Of a DNA stretch of 25,552 bases, positions 14,440 to 23,003 are shown piece after piece. The DNA comes from Bordetella parapertussis. Its GTDB lineage: Bacteria; Pseudomonadota; Gammaproteobacteria; Burkholderiales; Burkholderiaceae_C. The first letter of the stretch is position 1. The number at the start of each line of letters is the position of its first letter. Under the pieces are notes generated by a model that worked only from the letters and a program-made list of their open reading frames with translations, had not been told where the DNA came from and did not search any database. The DNA lies in the NCBI GenBank assembly GCA_945878355.1, contig CAMCTC010000069.1, forward strand, positions 1 to 25,552. Reading direction: 5' to 3'. The position numbers and the translations under genes are program-made.

Positions 14440-15396
14440 CTAGGCGCGAGGGCGCCCGGCCAGGCGTTTGAGGCCCAGCCACTGCTGGGCCCAGAAGCCG
14501 TGGCCGTAGTCGCGGCCGGCCAGCTGGTCACGGATGCCGGTGGGCAGGGGCGTGGTGTCGAAGCGCGCAGTGCGGAAGATCATGTCCCACACCGGGAACA
14601 GCACTGCGAAGTTGTGCCCGCCCAGCGTGCCCTGCCCGGCGGATTCATGGCCCACGCCGATGGCATGGTGCAGCCGGTGGTAGGTCGGGCTGACCAGCCA
14701 GCCACGCAGCGGTCCGAAACCCAGCCGCACATTGGCATGCGACAGGCTTTCCACCAGCTGCGTGAGCGCCACGATCGCCACGAACTGACCCGGCGGCACG
14801 CCCACAGCCAGCGCCAGCAGCACGAACACGCTGTCGCGCAGCACCGAGTCCAGCAGGTGGTTGCGGTTGTCGGTCCACATCGTCATCTGACGCTGGCTGT
14901 GGTGCACCGCGTGCAGTTGCCACCACCAGCCCACCTGGTGCTGCAGCCGGTGGTAGGCGTAGTCGACGAAGTCGAACAGCAGCAGGTAGAGCACGAAGCT
15001 GACCAGCGCCAAGTCGGTCACGCCAGGCCACAAGGCGTCCAGCTCGAAGCTGGGTAGGCCTTGCAGGCGCAGCTGGCCGACGGCCCAGTCCCACAGCGGG
15101 TCGATGCTGAAGAACATCAGCACCCGGAATAGGCCCAGGCGGTGGATCAAGGTGTAGACGATGTCGGTGCGCACCGACGCGCGGTCGGTGACCGGCTCGG
15201 CCGGGCGCCAGCGCTCCAGCGCGCGCATCAGCGTGAGCATGATGGCGATCTCCAGCACGCCCACCAGCAGCCAGCCGGTGGCGCGGTAGCCTTCGGCCAG
15301 CAGGTTGCCCAGGCCGAGGTGGAACATCAACGGCTGCAGCAGCCGCTCGAACAGCGCCTGCTGCACATCACCGAACAGCTCGATCAGGGCGTTCAT
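14440..15396 (-). CDS. sterol desaturase / fatty acid hydroxylase family membrane protein
   Basis: A di-iron membrane oxygenase of 318 residues (MNALIELFGDVQQALFERLL). The three histidine boxes of the superfamily are present in order: HRLQH, HAVHH and HRLHH, with hydrophobic segments before and between them (LLVGVLEIAIMLTLM, LALVSFVLYLLLFDFVDYAY, SVFVLLALAVGVPPGQFVAI). The C-terminal GTLGGHNFAVLFPVWDMIF pattern is typical. It likely hydroxylates or desaturates a lipid at the inner membrane; the substrate is unknown. The ATG at 15396 overlaps the TGA of the deacetylase gene by four bases (ATGA), showing translational coupling. A longer frame to 15450 is therefore unlikely to be used. Confidence 0.9.
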   Translation of the reverse strand: MNALIELFGDVQQALFERLLQPLMFHLGLGNLLAEGYRATGWLLVGVLEIAIMLTLMRALERWRPAEPVTDRASVRTDIVYTLIHRLGLFRVLMFFSIDPLWDWAVGQLRLQGLPSFELDALWPGVTDLALVSFVLYLLLFDFVDYAYHRLQHQVGWWWQLHAVHHSQRQMTMWTDNRNHLLDSVLRDSVFVLLALAVGVPPGQFVAIVALTQLVESLSHANVRLGFGPLRGWLVSPTYHRLHHAIGVGHESAGQGTLGGHNFAVLFPVWDMIFRTARFDTTPLPTGIRDQLAGRDYGHGFWAQQWLGLKRLAGRPRA

Positions 15397-16190
15397 GGCC
15401 GCGCCCCGGCGCTGCGGTACTGCGGGTGGTCGCGCAGCGTGGCAAAACACAGGCCACGCGCCTTCAGGCCGCGCACCAGCGGGGCCAGCACGGCCGGCGC
15501 CCAGGGGTCCTGGCGCGACCAGATGCCCAGGTGGGCCACCAGGATGTCGCCCGGGCGGATCGTGGCCAGGGCCTTTTTCAGCAATACATCGTTGGGGTAG
15601 CGGTCACTGGGCAACTCGTCGCCCAGGAAGCCCGCCGGCGCCCAGCCCACGTGGCGCCAGCCGCAGGCCGCCGCGGCCTTGAGCAGCGCGGGCGAGGTCT
15701 TGCCGCCCGGTGCGCGGAACAGCGGCAGCATGGCCTGGCCAGTCATCTCGGTGAAGCGGGTAGCCGGGCGCTGCAGCTCGGCGCAATAGTCGGCCGCGCT
15801 CAGCGCCTGGCGTTGACCGGCACGCGGGCCCATCGACGGCTTGACGTCAAAGCCGCCATCGGCGCGGTCGGCCAGCCAGCTGCCGTGGTCCCAGGTGTGC
15901 GAGCCAAAGGCATGGCCTTCGGCGGCGCGGGCGCGCCACCAGGGCGCCCACTGCGCGTCCAGGCTCCAGCCGCCGGTCTGCGTGCGTTCGTTAGCCAGGA
16001 AGAAGGTGGCCAGCACACCTTCTTCCTGCAGCACCTGGGCCACCAGCGGCGCCACGCCCATGTGGCCGGTGTCGAAGCTCAGGTAGACCGGCTGGCCGCA
16101 GACCGGCGCCGCGCGGGCCGGCGCCAACGCCAGCACGGCTGGCAGCGCCAGTGCCGCTGCCAGCAAGCTGCGCCTGTCAGCGTGGCGCAT
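15393..16190 (-). CDS. exported polysaccharide-deacetylase-fold protein with altered metal site
   Basis: A 265-residue NodB-homology protein. Residues 1-28 are a signal peptide (MRHADRRSLLAAALALPAVL with a c-region ending ARAA). Motif 1 is LSFDTGH: the first Asp (40) is present, but the position of the metal-binding second Asp is Thr41. Motif 2, SHTWDHG, keeps both His (98 and 102). Motif 3 is FRAPGGK, and the late LVAHLGI supplies the catalytic-base His220. The substitution may change metal binding or activity, and NodB relatives with non-canonical motif 1 are known. It is expected in the periplasm, acting on a sugar polymer or acting as a binding protein. It overlaps the propeller gene by 14 bases and the desaturase gene by 4, a tight three-gene operon. 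Confidence 0.88.
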   Translation of the reverse strand: MRHADRRSLLAAALALPAVLALAPARAAPVCGQPVYLSFDTGHMGVAPLVAQVLQEEGVLATFFLANERTQTGGWSLDAQWAPWWRARAAEGHAFGSHTWDHGSWLADRADGGFDVKPSMGPRAGQRQALSAADYCAELQRPATRFTEMTGQAMLPLFRAPGGKTSPALLKAAAACGWRHVGWAPAGFLGDELPSDRYPNDVLLKKALATIRPGDILVAHLGIWSRQDPWAPAVLAPLVRGLKARGLCFATLRDHPQYRSAGARP

Positions 16191-17229
16191 GGTCCAGCGT
16201 CCAGACCCCGTGCGGCGACCGACCCACGGGAACCTGGCGCAGCACCTTGCGGGTCTCGATGTCGATGAAGGTCAGCTTGCGCGCCCAGCGCGAGCTGACC
16301 AGCAGGGTCTTGCCGTCGGCCAGCACGTCCATGCAGTCCGGGCCGCTGGGGCCGGGCAGCTCAGATACCACGTTCATCGCCTGGGTGTCGATCAGGCTGA
16401 TGGTGTTGGCCACCCGGTTGCTGACGAACACGTGCCGGCCGTCACCGCGGGCGCGGAAGGCATGTGCACCCGCGCCGGTGACGATGCGCTGGACCAGCTT
16501 GGGCGTGGCGCCCGAAACGTCGTACACCTCGACGAAGCGGTCACCGGTCAGGCCGACGAACAGGCGCTTGTCGTCGGGCGTGAGGTAGACGTCGGCCGGC
16601 ATCTTGCCGGTCGCGATCTTCCAGCGCGGCGCCTGGGTGGCCAGGTCGATGGCCATCAACTCGTCGCTGTCCTGCAGCGAGACATAGACCACCGTGCTCT
16701 TGCTGTCGATGTAGAGGTGGCTGGGCGTCTTGGGCGCGGGGATGCGCTTGACCAGCTTCATCGGCGCCGCCGTGTCGCGCGGACGCCAGTGGTACAGGTC
16801 GACATGGTCGAGCCGGTTGGCGGCGGTGACGAACCACTTCATGTCGGGCGAAAAACGCAACTGGTAGGGGTCGGCGATGTCACCAACCACCCGCTGCACC
16901 TCGGCGGTGACCGGATCGATGAACGTGAGCGAGTTGCTCAACGCATTGGCCACCAGCAGGCTTTTTTCGTCAGGCGTCAGGTAGAGGTGGTGCGGTTCCT
17001 TGCCGGTGGGGATGCGTTTGCGCTCGGCGAAGCTGACCGGGTCGATCACGCTGATGGTCGCGTCCAGCGAGTTCAGCACGAAGATCGGCCGCAGCGCGCC
17101 GGCAGCAGGCGCCGCATTGACAGGCCAGGCGCCCAGGCCGGCAAGCCCCGCCAGCGACGGCAAAGCGGCCAGCGCAGTGGCCTGGGCGGCACCCAGTAGG
17201 GCGTTGCGGCGGGAGTGTGAGAACGGCAT
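16177..17229 (-). CDS. YVTN-type beta-propeller protein, exported
   Basis: A 350-residue protein of the YncE/YVTN propeller class. The N-terminus MPFSHSRRNALLGAAQATAL has twin arginines before a hydrophobic stretch, suggesting Tat or Sec export. From residue 50 on, blade repeats recur: NSLDATISVIDPVSF, VANALSNSLTFIDPVT, VSLQDSDELMAIDL, KRLFVGLTGDRFVEVYDV, VSNRVANTISLIDTQ and SSRWARKLTFIDIETRKV, each with x-V-x-N-x-x-x-x-T-x-S-x-I-D spacing. There are roughly seven blades. Such propellers bind ligands or partner enzymes in the periplasm. It is the first gene of the run with the deacetylase and sterol desaturase, so a shared surface-polymer or lipid role is likely but unproven. No strong ribosome site precedes the ATG. 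Confidence 0.88.
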   Translation of the reverse strand: MPFSHSRRNALLGAAQATALAALPSLAGLAGLGAWPVNAAPAAGALRPIFVLNSLDATISVIDPVSFAERKRIPTGKEPHHLYLTPDEKSLLVANALSNSLTFIDPVTAEVQRVVGDIADPYQLRFSPDMKWFVTAANRLDHVDLYHWRPRDTAAPMKLVKRIPAPKTPSHLYIDSKSTVVYVSLQDSDELMAIDLATQAPRWKIATGKMPADVYLTPDDKRLFVGLTGDRFVEVYDVSGATPKLVQRIVTGAGAHAFRARGDGRHVFVSNRVANTISLIDTQAMNVVSELPGPSGPDCMDVLADGKTLLVSSRWARKLTFIDIETRKVLRQVPVGRSPHGVWTLDHAPR

Positions 17230-17354
17230 GCGGAGCGGCCCGTCCGCATGGCGGATCAGCGAAGTCGGGGAAACCTGCTAGTGTAGGCGGTGGTGGCGCC
17301 GAGACCCGCCCTGCAGGCCCAGCGCCCTGCCCTGCCCTGCGGCTTTGCGCTGGA

Positions 17355-18173
17355 TCAGTCCGAATCGTCTCGGCCCAGGATGCCACCCAGCAGCCCGGCA
17401 CCGGCCAGGCCGCCCAGCACCGAGCCTTCTTCGCGCGACCCGCCACGCTGCGGCGCCGCGGCGAACACCCGGCTGGCCAGGCGCGAGAACGGCAGGCTTT
17501 GCAGCCACACCGTGCCGGGGCCGGTCAACTTGGCGAAGAACAGGCCCTCGCCGCCGAACAGCGCGGTCTTGATCTTGCCGACATACTGGATCTCGAAGTT
17601 GACGCTGGGCGTGAAGGCGACCACGCAGCCGGTGTCGACCATCAGCGTTTCGCCAGGCCGCAACTCGCGCCGGACCACCGTGCCGCCGGCATGCACAAAG
17701 GCCAGACCGTCGCCTTCGAGCTTCTGCATGATGAAGCCCTCGCCGCCGAAAAATCCCACCGACAGCTTCTGCTGGAAGTGGATGCCCAGCGACACCCCAC
17801 GCGCCGCGCAGAGGAAGGCATCCTTCTGACAGATCAGCATGCCGCCTAGCAGGCGCAGATCCATCGGCAGGATCTTGCCCGGGTAAGGCGCGGCGAAGGC
17901 CACCCGCTGCTTGTGCGGCGTGTGGTTGGTGTACACGGTGGTGAACAGCGACTCACCGGTGACCAGCCGCTTGCCCGCGCCCAGCAGCTTGCCGAAGAAG
18001 CCGCCGCCCTGGCTGGCCGAGCCATCGCCGAACACCGTGTCCATGCCGATGCCTGCATCCATGTAAAACAGGCTGCCGGCCTCGCCGATGGCCGCCTCGC
18101 CGGGGTCGAGCTCGACCTCGACGAACTGCATCTCCGAACCCTTGATCTCGTAGTCCACCACGTCCATGGCCAT
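17355..18173 (-). CDS. TIGR00266 / AIM24 family protein
   Basis: A 272-residue protein of the DUF124 (TIGR00266) family, a TRAP-like beta-sandwich of unknown function related to mitochondrial AIM24. Diagnostic stretches are [20 protein letters not shown] with [47 protein letters not shown] and [20 protein letters not shown], followed by a Gly-rich tail ([18 protein letters not shown]). No signal peptide is seen. The ATG at 18173 has GGAG 9 bases upstream; a second in-frame ATG two codons later is possible. It stands between the MFS gene (122-base gap upstream) and the propeller gene (125-base gap downstream), and is likely transcribed separately. Confidence 0.92.
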   Translation of the reverse strand: MAMDVVDYEIKGSEMQFVEVELDPGEAAIGEAGSLFYMDAGIGMDTVFGDGSASQGGGFFGKLLGAGKRLVTGESLFTTVYTNHTPHKQRVAFAAPYPGKILPMDLRLLGGMLICQKDAFLCAARGVSLGIHFQQKLSVGFFGGEGFIMQKLEGDGLAFVHAGGTVVRRELRPGETLMVDTGCVVAFTPSVNFEIQYVGKIKTALFGGEGLFFAKLTGPGTVWLQSLPFSRLASRVFAAAPQRGGSREEGSVLGGLAGAGLLGGILGRDDSD

Positions 18174-18295
18174 GGGTCATTGCTCCAGGTGAGAATTTGA
18201 ATTGGCAAATCGTCTTGAATTCTCCAGCGATGGTACTGAAAGCCGGCTGGCCGGTGGCTCAGCAACCGCCCACCCATGCCGACCGTCCGCCCGCA

Positions 18296-19450
18296 CTAGC
18301 GACGCGTGGAACCGGCGCCGCCCCACAGCCCCAGCGCAGCGACCGCCAGCAGCAGCGCCGGAAAGCCCAGCGTCGGCGCCCATTGCAGCATCAAGCCGCC
18401 GGCGGCTGGCGCGAGCATGCCGCCAGCGGTATAGGCCATCACCAGCACGGCAGTGCTGTTGACCAACGCAAGGCCTTGGTGGCGGTGGCCGATCTCGACC
18501 ATCGCCAAGGTGTACAGCGCCGCGCCGGCGCCGCCCCAGACAAAGGCGATGACCCAGGCCAGCGGCGACCAATACGGCACCAACAGCAGCGCCAACGCTG
18601 CCACCAAGCTCGCCAGCACGCAGGCCCGCCGCACCGCAGCAGCAGGCAGGCGGTCGGCCAGTTCGCCGGCCACCGGCGCGAGCAGCGTGCTGCCCAGACC
18701 GCTGGCCGAGACCAGCAAGGCTGACAGCGTGGTCGAAAAACCGGCAACCAGCCCATACAGCGGCAAGGTGCTGGCCAGGCCCGACTCGAAAAAGCCGCCG
18801 ATGAACCCGGTCAGCATCACCACCGGCGCGGCGCGCAACGCGCCCATCGTGCCGCGCCAGCCGGCGCGAGTTGCCGGCGCGGCCTGTGGGGCATTGACTG
18901 GCGGGCGCACCGGCAACTGCAGCAACACGCCCAACCCGACCAAGGCCACGGCCACCCAGCCGACCGCGCGGGTATCCCAGGCCGCTGCGAGCAGAACCGA
19001 CAGCAGCGCAGGGCCGGCCATGAAGGTGACGCCTATCATCATCGCGAACAAACCCATCACCCGGCCACGCCGCCGCGCCGGCGCCAGTTCGGCGACTGTG
19101 GCTTCAGCCAGGATCCAGCGCAGCGTCGAAGCCATGCCGGCGACGAAGTACAGCAGCGCCCAGAGTGTCAGGCTGCTCGTCATCACCATCGCTGCGAGCG
19201 CGAACAAGGGGATCAAGCCACTGACCAGCAGCGCCAAGCGCGGCCCCAGCCGCTGCGCCCAACTCGACGCAAAAGGCGTGGCGACCAGCAAGCCAGCCCA
19301 CTGCAGTGCGCCAAAGGCCCCGACAGCGGCTGTGCCCAGACCCTGGTCCTTGAGCGTGAACAGCAGCCAAGGGCCGAACAGGAAAAAACCGGTCAGCTGC
19401 GCGAAGGTGGCGGCAAACAGCGCGATCAGGCTGCGCCGCGCCGACCTCAC
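18296..19450 (-). CDS. MFS transporter
   Basis: A 384-residue major facilitator superfamily permease in the inner membrane. About twelve hydrophobic segments are visible, with a loop-2-like basic segment (FASSWAQRLGPRLALL) and a central loop (RPPVNAPQAAPATRAGWRG). The order MRSARRSLIALFAATFAQLT, FFLFGPWLLFTLKDQGLGTA, and later LVNSTAVLVMAYTAGGMLAP resembles drug or metabolite efflux members of the sugar-phosphate/YcaD-like group. The substrate is unknown. The start is a GTG at 19450 with no clear ribosome site. It follows upp after 28 bases, so it may be cotranscribed with rlmB and upp; a role in nucleobase movement is conceivable but not indicated by the sequence. Confidence 0.9.
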   Translation of the reverse strand: MRSARRSLIALFAATFAQLTGFFLFGPWLLFTLKDQGLGTAAVGAFGALQWAGLLVATPFASSWAQRLGPRLALLVSGLIPLFALAAMVMTSSLTLWALLYFVAGMASTLRWILAEATVAELAPARRRGRVMGLFAMMIGVTFMAGPALLSVLLAAAWDTRAVGWVAVALVGLGVLLQLPVRPPVNAPQAAPATRAGWRGTMGALRAAPVVMLTGFIGGFFESGLASTLPLYGLVAGFSTTLSALLVSASGLGSTLLAPVAGELADRLPAAAVRRACVLASLVAALALLLVPYWSPLAWVIAFVWGGAGAALYTLAMVEIGHRHQGLALVNSTAVLVMAYTAGGMLAPAAGGLMLQWAPTLGFPALLLAVAALGLWGGAGSTRR

Positions 19451-19478
19451 CGGTGCACCAGCAGGCAGTGTGCCCGCC

Positions 19479-20120
19479 TCACAGTGTGTCGTCGTCCTTG
19501 GTGCCGAAGATCTTGTCGCCAGCGTCGCCCAGGCCGGGGATGATGTAGCCGATCTCGTTCAAATGGCTGTCGACCGCCGCAGTCCAGCAGCGCACGTCCG
19601 GATGGGCTTTGCCGAGTGCGGCGATGCCCTCGGGCGCGGCCACCAGCACCAGCGCACGGATATCGCGGCAGCCGCGCGCCTTGAGCAGGTCGACGGTGGC
19701 GATCATCGACCCGGCAGTGGCGAGCATCGGGTCGACGATGATCGCGGTGCGCTCGCTCAAGTGGCCGACGAATTTCTCGAAGTAGTGCACCGGTTGCAGC
19801 GTCTCGTGGTCGCGCGCCAGGCCGACCACGCTGATCTTGGCGTTGGGCACCATGTCGAGAACGCCCTCCAGCATGCCCAGGCCGGCGCGCAGGATAGGCA
19901 CGATCGTGACCTTGCGGCCCGCGATCTGGTCGATCTCGACCGGGCCGCTCCAGCATTCGATGCTGGTCTTTTCCAGCGGAAAGTCGGCCGTGGCCTCGTA
20001 GGCCAGCAGCCGCGCCAACTCGTGCGTGAGTTCGCGAAACTTCTTCGTCGAAATCTTGTCCTCGCGCAGCAGGCCGATCTTGTGGCGCACCAGCGGGTGG
20101 GAGATGGCGATCACGGGCAT
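19479..20120 (-). CDS. upp: uracil phosphoribosyltransferase
   Basis: Pyrimidine salvage enzyme converting uracil and PRPP to UMP, cytosolic. It has 213 residues, starting [20 protein letters not shown], with AAGGAG 7 bases before the ATG at 20120. Family motifs: [40 protein letters not shown], the PRPP-binding loop [20 protein letters not shown] and the uracil-binding [18 protein letters not shown] near the C-terminus. The in-frame extension to 20249 is unlike the family. It lies 40 bases after rlmB on the same strand. Confidence 0.97.
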   Translation of the reverse strand: MPVIAISHPLVRHKIGLLREDKISTKKFRELTHELARLLAYEATADFPLEKTSIECWSGPVEIDQIAGRKVTIVPILRAGLGMLEGVLDMVPNAKISVVGLARDHETLQPVHYFEKFVGHLSERTAIIVDPMLATAGSMIATVDLLKARGCRDIRALVLVAAPEGIAALGKAHPDVRCWTAAVDSHLNEIGYIIPGLGDAGDKIFGTKDDDTL

Positions 20121-20160
20121 GTCAGCGCTCCTTGGCAAGCGGTCGAGTGTAGGCAGCCAA

Positions 20161-20907
20161 TCAGGCTGGTTGGGCCGGCCGGCGCTGGCGCAGCGCCTCG
20201 TACAAGCACACGCCCGAGGCCACCGAGACGTTGAGACTTTCCACCGCACCGGCCATCGGGATGCGCACCAGCAGGTCGCAGGTCTTGCGCGTCAGCGCGC
20301 GCAAGCCCGCGCCCTCGGCGCCCAGCACCAGCGCGACCGGGCCGGTCAAGTCGATGTCGTAAATCGTCAATTCGGCGTCTTCGGCGGTGCCGATGACCTG
20401 GATGTCGCGGTCTTTCAGTTCGTTGAGGCTTCGCGCCAGGTTGGTCACCATCAGGTAGGGCACGGTCTCTGCAGCACCACTGGCGACCTTGGCCACGGTG
20501 GCGTTCAATCCCACTGCATGGTCCTTGGGAGCAACCACCGCATGGGCGCCAGCGCCGTCGGCCACCCGCAGGCAGGCGCCGAGATTGTGTGGATCGGTCA
20601 CGCCGTCGAGCACCAGCACCAGTGGCGGGCCGCTGACTTGGTCGAGCACATCGTCGATCGAGTGCAGTTGGACCAGCGCCGTCACCCGCGCGACCACGCC
20701 TTGGTGGCGCGGGCTGCCGGCCAGGCGGATCAGCCGGTCGTCGTCGCTGTCGATCAGCTTGGCGCCAGCGGCCTGCGCGCGCTCGACGAACTGGCGCATC
20801 CGGGCATCGCGTCGGGATGCATCGACATGGATCTCGACGATGGAATCAGGCGCCGTCTTCAGGCGTACGGCAACGGCATGAAAGCCGAAAAGGATCTTGG
20901 TGCTCAT
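20161..20907 (-). CDS. rlmB: 23S rRNA (guanosine-2251-2'-O)-methyltransferase
   Basis: SPOUT-family rRNA methyltransferase acting on G2251 in the peptidyl-transferase P loop, with S-adenosylmethionine as donor. It has 248 residues. The N-terminal substrate-binding domain begins [17 protein letters not shown]. The trefoil-knot catalytic domain carries motif 1 [20 protein letters not shown] (with its conserved Asn), motif 2 [17 protein letters not shown] and motif 3 [20 protein letters not shown]. It heads the rlmB-upp-MFS run. A 101-base divergent interval separates it from the enoyl-CoA hydratase gene. Confidence 0.96.
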   Translation of the reverse strand: MSTKILFGFHAVAVRLKTAPDSIVEIHVDASRRDARMRQFVERAQAAGAKLIDSDDDRLIRLAGSPRHQGVVARVTALVQLHSIDDVLDQVSGPPLVLVLDGVTDPHNLGACLRVADGAGAHAVVAPKDHAVGLNATVAKVASGAAETVPYLMVTNLARSLNELKDRDIQVIGTAEDAELTIYDIDLTGPVALVLGAEGAGLRALTRKTCDLLVRIPMAGAVESLNVSVASGVCLYEALRQRRPAQPA

Positions 20908-21008
20908 AAGGCCATGGTAGCCTCAACGCTGACCGCCCCATCTTGGGACGGTGCCGGCCCGCCGGGTGCGCGGGCGACCACCCGCCGGCACTCGCGACGA
21001 ACACAGCC

Positions 21009-21794
21009 ATGAATCCTCAACACCTGCGCCTGGCCATCGACGGCCGGCTTGCCACCATCACGCTGGACCGGCCTGCGGCGCGCAACGCGATGTCACGCGC
21101 GCTGATGAGCGAACTGCTGGACCAGGCAAGGTCGATCAGCGAGCGCAGCGACATCGACGTCGTGATCCTGACCGGTGGCAGCACCTGCTTTTCGGCCGGC
21201 GCCGATCTGCGAGACACCCAGCCCTGGGCCGAGGTCTCGAAGACGCTGGTCGAGCGGCGCGAGATGGCGGCCATAGGCTACAAGCTGTGCGCGGCCTGGG
21301 AAGCGATGCCGCAGATGACGATCGCATCGATCGAAGGCTACGCCGTCGGCGGCGGCCTGGCGCTGTCGCTGGCCTGCGACTGGCGCGTGGTCGCATCCGA
21401 TGCCTTTGTCTCGCTGCCCGAGATCGCGCTCGGAATCCCGCTGACCTGGGGCGCCATCCCGCGCTTGGTCAACCTGGTCGGGCCGGCCAAGGCCAAGCGC
21501 CTGACCGTGTTGTGCGAGCGCTTCGGCGCAGCGCAGGCGCTGGAAATCGGGCTGATCGACTATGTGTCTGAGCCCGGTCAGGCCTTGGCGCGGGCACTGG
21601 CGCTGGCCAACCAGACCCTGGCGATGCCGTCGGCGGTGGTTCGCATGAGCAAAGAATCGGTCAACGCCATCGCTACCGCGCTGAACCACGCCAGCTCGTA
21701 CATGGGGCACGACCAGATCGTGCTGGCGGCTGCGAGCCAGGAGTCGATCGCCGCGCGCGGCGCCGCGCTTCGACAGCCCAAGCCGGCGCGCTGA
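21009..21794 (+). CDS. enoyl-CoA hydratase/isomerase (crotonase) family protein
   Basis: A 261-residue crotonase-fold enzyme starting MNPQHLRLAIDGRLATITLD. The CoA/oxyanion-hole segments are CFSAGADLRD and EGYAVGGGLALSLACD, followed by SLPEIALGIPLTWGAIPRLV, where the catalytic acidic residue of hydratases normally lies (Glu in PEIALG). The usual GGTQRL is replaced by WGAIPRL, so the second hydratase glutamate may be absent and the reaction could be isomerase- or hydrolase-like. It probably acts in the cytosol on an acyl-CoA thioester; the substrate is unknown. It is one of only two plus-strand genes in the core segment and converges with the acyltransferase gene. The upstream frame to 20943 is not used by the family. 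Confidence 0.9.
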   Translation: MNPQHLRLAIDGRLATITLDRPAARNAMSRALMSELLDQARSISERSDIDVVILTGGSTCFSAGADLRDTQPWAEVSKTLVERREMAAIGYKLCAAWEAMPQMTIASIEGYAVGGGLALSLACDWRVVASDAFVSLPEIALGIPLTWGAIPRLVNLVGPAKAKRLTVLCERFGAAQALEIGLIDYVSEPGQALARALALANQTLAMPSAVVRMSKESVNAIATALNHASSYMGHDQIVLAAASQESIAARGAALRQPKPAR

Positions 21795-21811
21795 ACCGAC
21801 CCGCTGCGGCC

Positions 21812-22552
21812 TCAGGCGACCCGGCGCAGCGCAGCAAGCGCCATCAGCGCGCCGATCAGCAGCGGTTGGTGCAGCATGTAGACCGTCAACGGCCAGCGCC
21901 CCAGAGTGGCCAGAGGCGACAAGGCCATTGGTACGCCACCTGCCAGCAGCGCAGGCCGGCGCACCAGCAGCCACTGGCCAGCGGCCAGTCCCCAGAGCAT
22001 CAGACCTAGCCAGGGCAGCACCGGCACATAGTCTTCGGTGATCGGCTTGTGCGTGACCAGGCCGACCCAGTTGGTCCAGCGGCTGTCGAAAAACCCATGT
22101 TGCAGCCAGCGCGGCAGCAGCAGCAGCGCGGCACCTAGCGGCCACAGCCAGGCGCGCAGCGGCGTCAGCAGCCTGGCTGCAATCAGCATCAGCGCCATGC
22201 CATGCAGCACACCAAAGCTGATCCAGCTGTTCGGGAACATCAGTGCCGACCCGGCTGAGACCAGCAGCGCGCAGCCCGCCACTTGGGCCCAGCGCCGCCA
22301 GAAGCGCCGCCAACCCAGGCCCGCCTGCATCGCCAGCGCCTGACCCGCTCCGGCGCAGAGCAGGAACAGGCTCACGATCAGGCTGCGCTGGGTGGTCCAA
22401 AAAGCGCCGCGGTAAAAGTCTTGCGGCGGCTGTAACCAGCCCAGGTGGTTGAGGTCGAAGCAGAAATGGAACAGCACCATCCAGACGATCGCCGCACCAC
22501 GCAAGGCGTCGAGGCGGTCAAATCGACCGGGGCGTGGGATCAGGCCAGGCAT
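21812..22552 (-). CDS. HGSNAT-type (DUF1624) membrane acyltransferase
   Basis: A 246-residue membrane protein with the heparan-alpha-glucosaminide N-acetyltransferase catalytic fold (PF07786). It opens with RFDRLDALRGAAIVWMVLFH, where R-x-D-A-x-R-G and the nearby His are the family signature, and continues with FCFDLNHLGW. Later segments are RSLIVSLFLLCAGAGQALAM, FGVLHGMALMLIAARLL and the C-terminal LGRWPLTVYMLHQPLLIGAL, where LYLVHQP-type His is conserved. About seven to eight membrane spans are predicted. It likely transfers an acyl group to an envelope glycan. It ends 17 bases from the crotonase gene (convergent) and is the last gene before the tRNA junction. Confidence 0.9.
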   Translation of the reverse strand: MPGLIPRPGRFDRLDALRGAAIVWMVLFHFCFDLNHLGWLQPPQDFYRGAFWTTQRSLIVSLFLLCAGAGQALAMQAGLGWRRFWRRWAQVAGCALLVSAGSALMFPNSWISFGVLHGMALMLIAARLLTPLRAWLWPLGAALLLLPRWLQHGFFDSRWTNWVGLVTHKPITEDYVPVLPWLGLMLWGLAAGQWLLVRRPALLAGGVPMALSPLATLGRWPLTVYMLHQPLLIGALMALAALRRVA

Positions 22553-22680
22553 CGCGGGTCCTCAACAAAGCTCGGGTGGTGGGCAGGCGGATCAACAGGC
22601 CGGTCGGGAGCCTGAGCTGGGCGCCATTCTGACCCGAGCAGACCAAACCGTGCCGGCTCCTAGAATCCACGCTTTCAAAT

Positions 22681-22752
22681 CTGCCCGTGGCTCAACCGGA
22701 TAGAGCACCAGCCTTCTAAGCTGGGGGTTAGGGGTTCTTATTGCAGGTCCCT
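22681..22752 (+). pseudogene. partial/degenerate tRNA-Arg(TCT)
   Basis: A D arm (GCTC...GAGC), an anticodon arm (CCAGC-CTTCTAA-GCTGG, anticodon TCT) and a variable loop are intact at 22690-22729. The T arm is disrupted: AGGGG at 22730 has only a distant TCCCT partner with a 13-base loop. No 3' strand complementary to the 5' acceptor CTGCCCG is found. A TAGAAT at 22661-22666 may be its old -10 element. Confidence 0.65.
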
Positions 22753-22836
22753 GGAGTTGCGCATTTGTGATAATCTAAAAGTTCTATGTGGCGGTAGCTC
22801 AATTGGATAGAGCACCAGCCTTCTAAGCTGGGGGTT
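22698..22836 (+). repeat. 32-bp direct repeat in tRNA-Arg (22698-22729 and 22805-22836)
   Basis: The two tRNA copies share an identical 32-base block from the D loop through the anticodon arm to the variable loop. Six further matching bases (GCTCAA) lie upstream after a two-base difference. The block resembles the attachment-site duplication left by an element integrating in the anticodon region. Confidence 0.75.
22766..22774 (+). promoter_or_regulatory. extended -10 promoter of the second tRNA-Arg
   Basis: TGTGATAAT (TG-N-GATAAT) ends 13 bases before the tRNA 5' end. No good -35 is seen, as is common with an extended -10. Confidence 0.5.
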
Positions 22837-22862
22837 GTCGAGTTCGAGTCTCACCCGCCGCA
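22788..22862 (+). tRNA. tRNA-Arg (anticodon TCT), one-base insertion in the T stem
   Basis: Acceptor strands GTGGCGG and CCGCCGC pair fully (one G-U) with discriminator A. D arm GCTC/GAGC, anticodon arm CCAGC/GCTGG with loop CTTCTAA (anticodon TCT, reads AGA), variable GGGTT and T loop TTCGAGT are present. The T stem reads GTCGAG against CTCAC: one extra C at 22839 must bulge for five pairs to form. CCA is not encoded (A-CAT follows). Whether it is functional is uncertain. Confidence 0.8.
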
Positions 22863-22883
22863 CATCGTTTTTCCTATGACAAG

Positions 22884-22921
22884 TCCCACCAAGTGCGAGA
22901 GCGCCTGGTGGGATTTTTTTT
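22884..22921 (+). terminator. strong intrinsic terminator after tRNA-Arg
   Basis: TCCCACCA and TGGTGGGA form a perfect 8-bp stem with a 14-base loop, followed by eight T residues, 22 bases past the tRNA. Confidence 0.9.
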
Positions 22922-23003
22922 GACAAGTCGCTGTAATGCGCAACCATGTTGCGCGTTTAGGGGCAGCCGTGATAGCCTGAAGCCAGTTGCATAGTTGGTG
23001 ATC

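Noticed and set aside
18453..20234. 593-codon plus-strand frame antisense to the MFS and upp genes
   Set aside because: It spans two real minus-strand genes and the gap between them; Ala/Arg/Thr-rich shadow with no recognisable domain.
20943..21008. N-terminal extension of the crotonase gene
   Set aside because: The extra 22 residues are unlike the family and lie in the divergent promoter interval.
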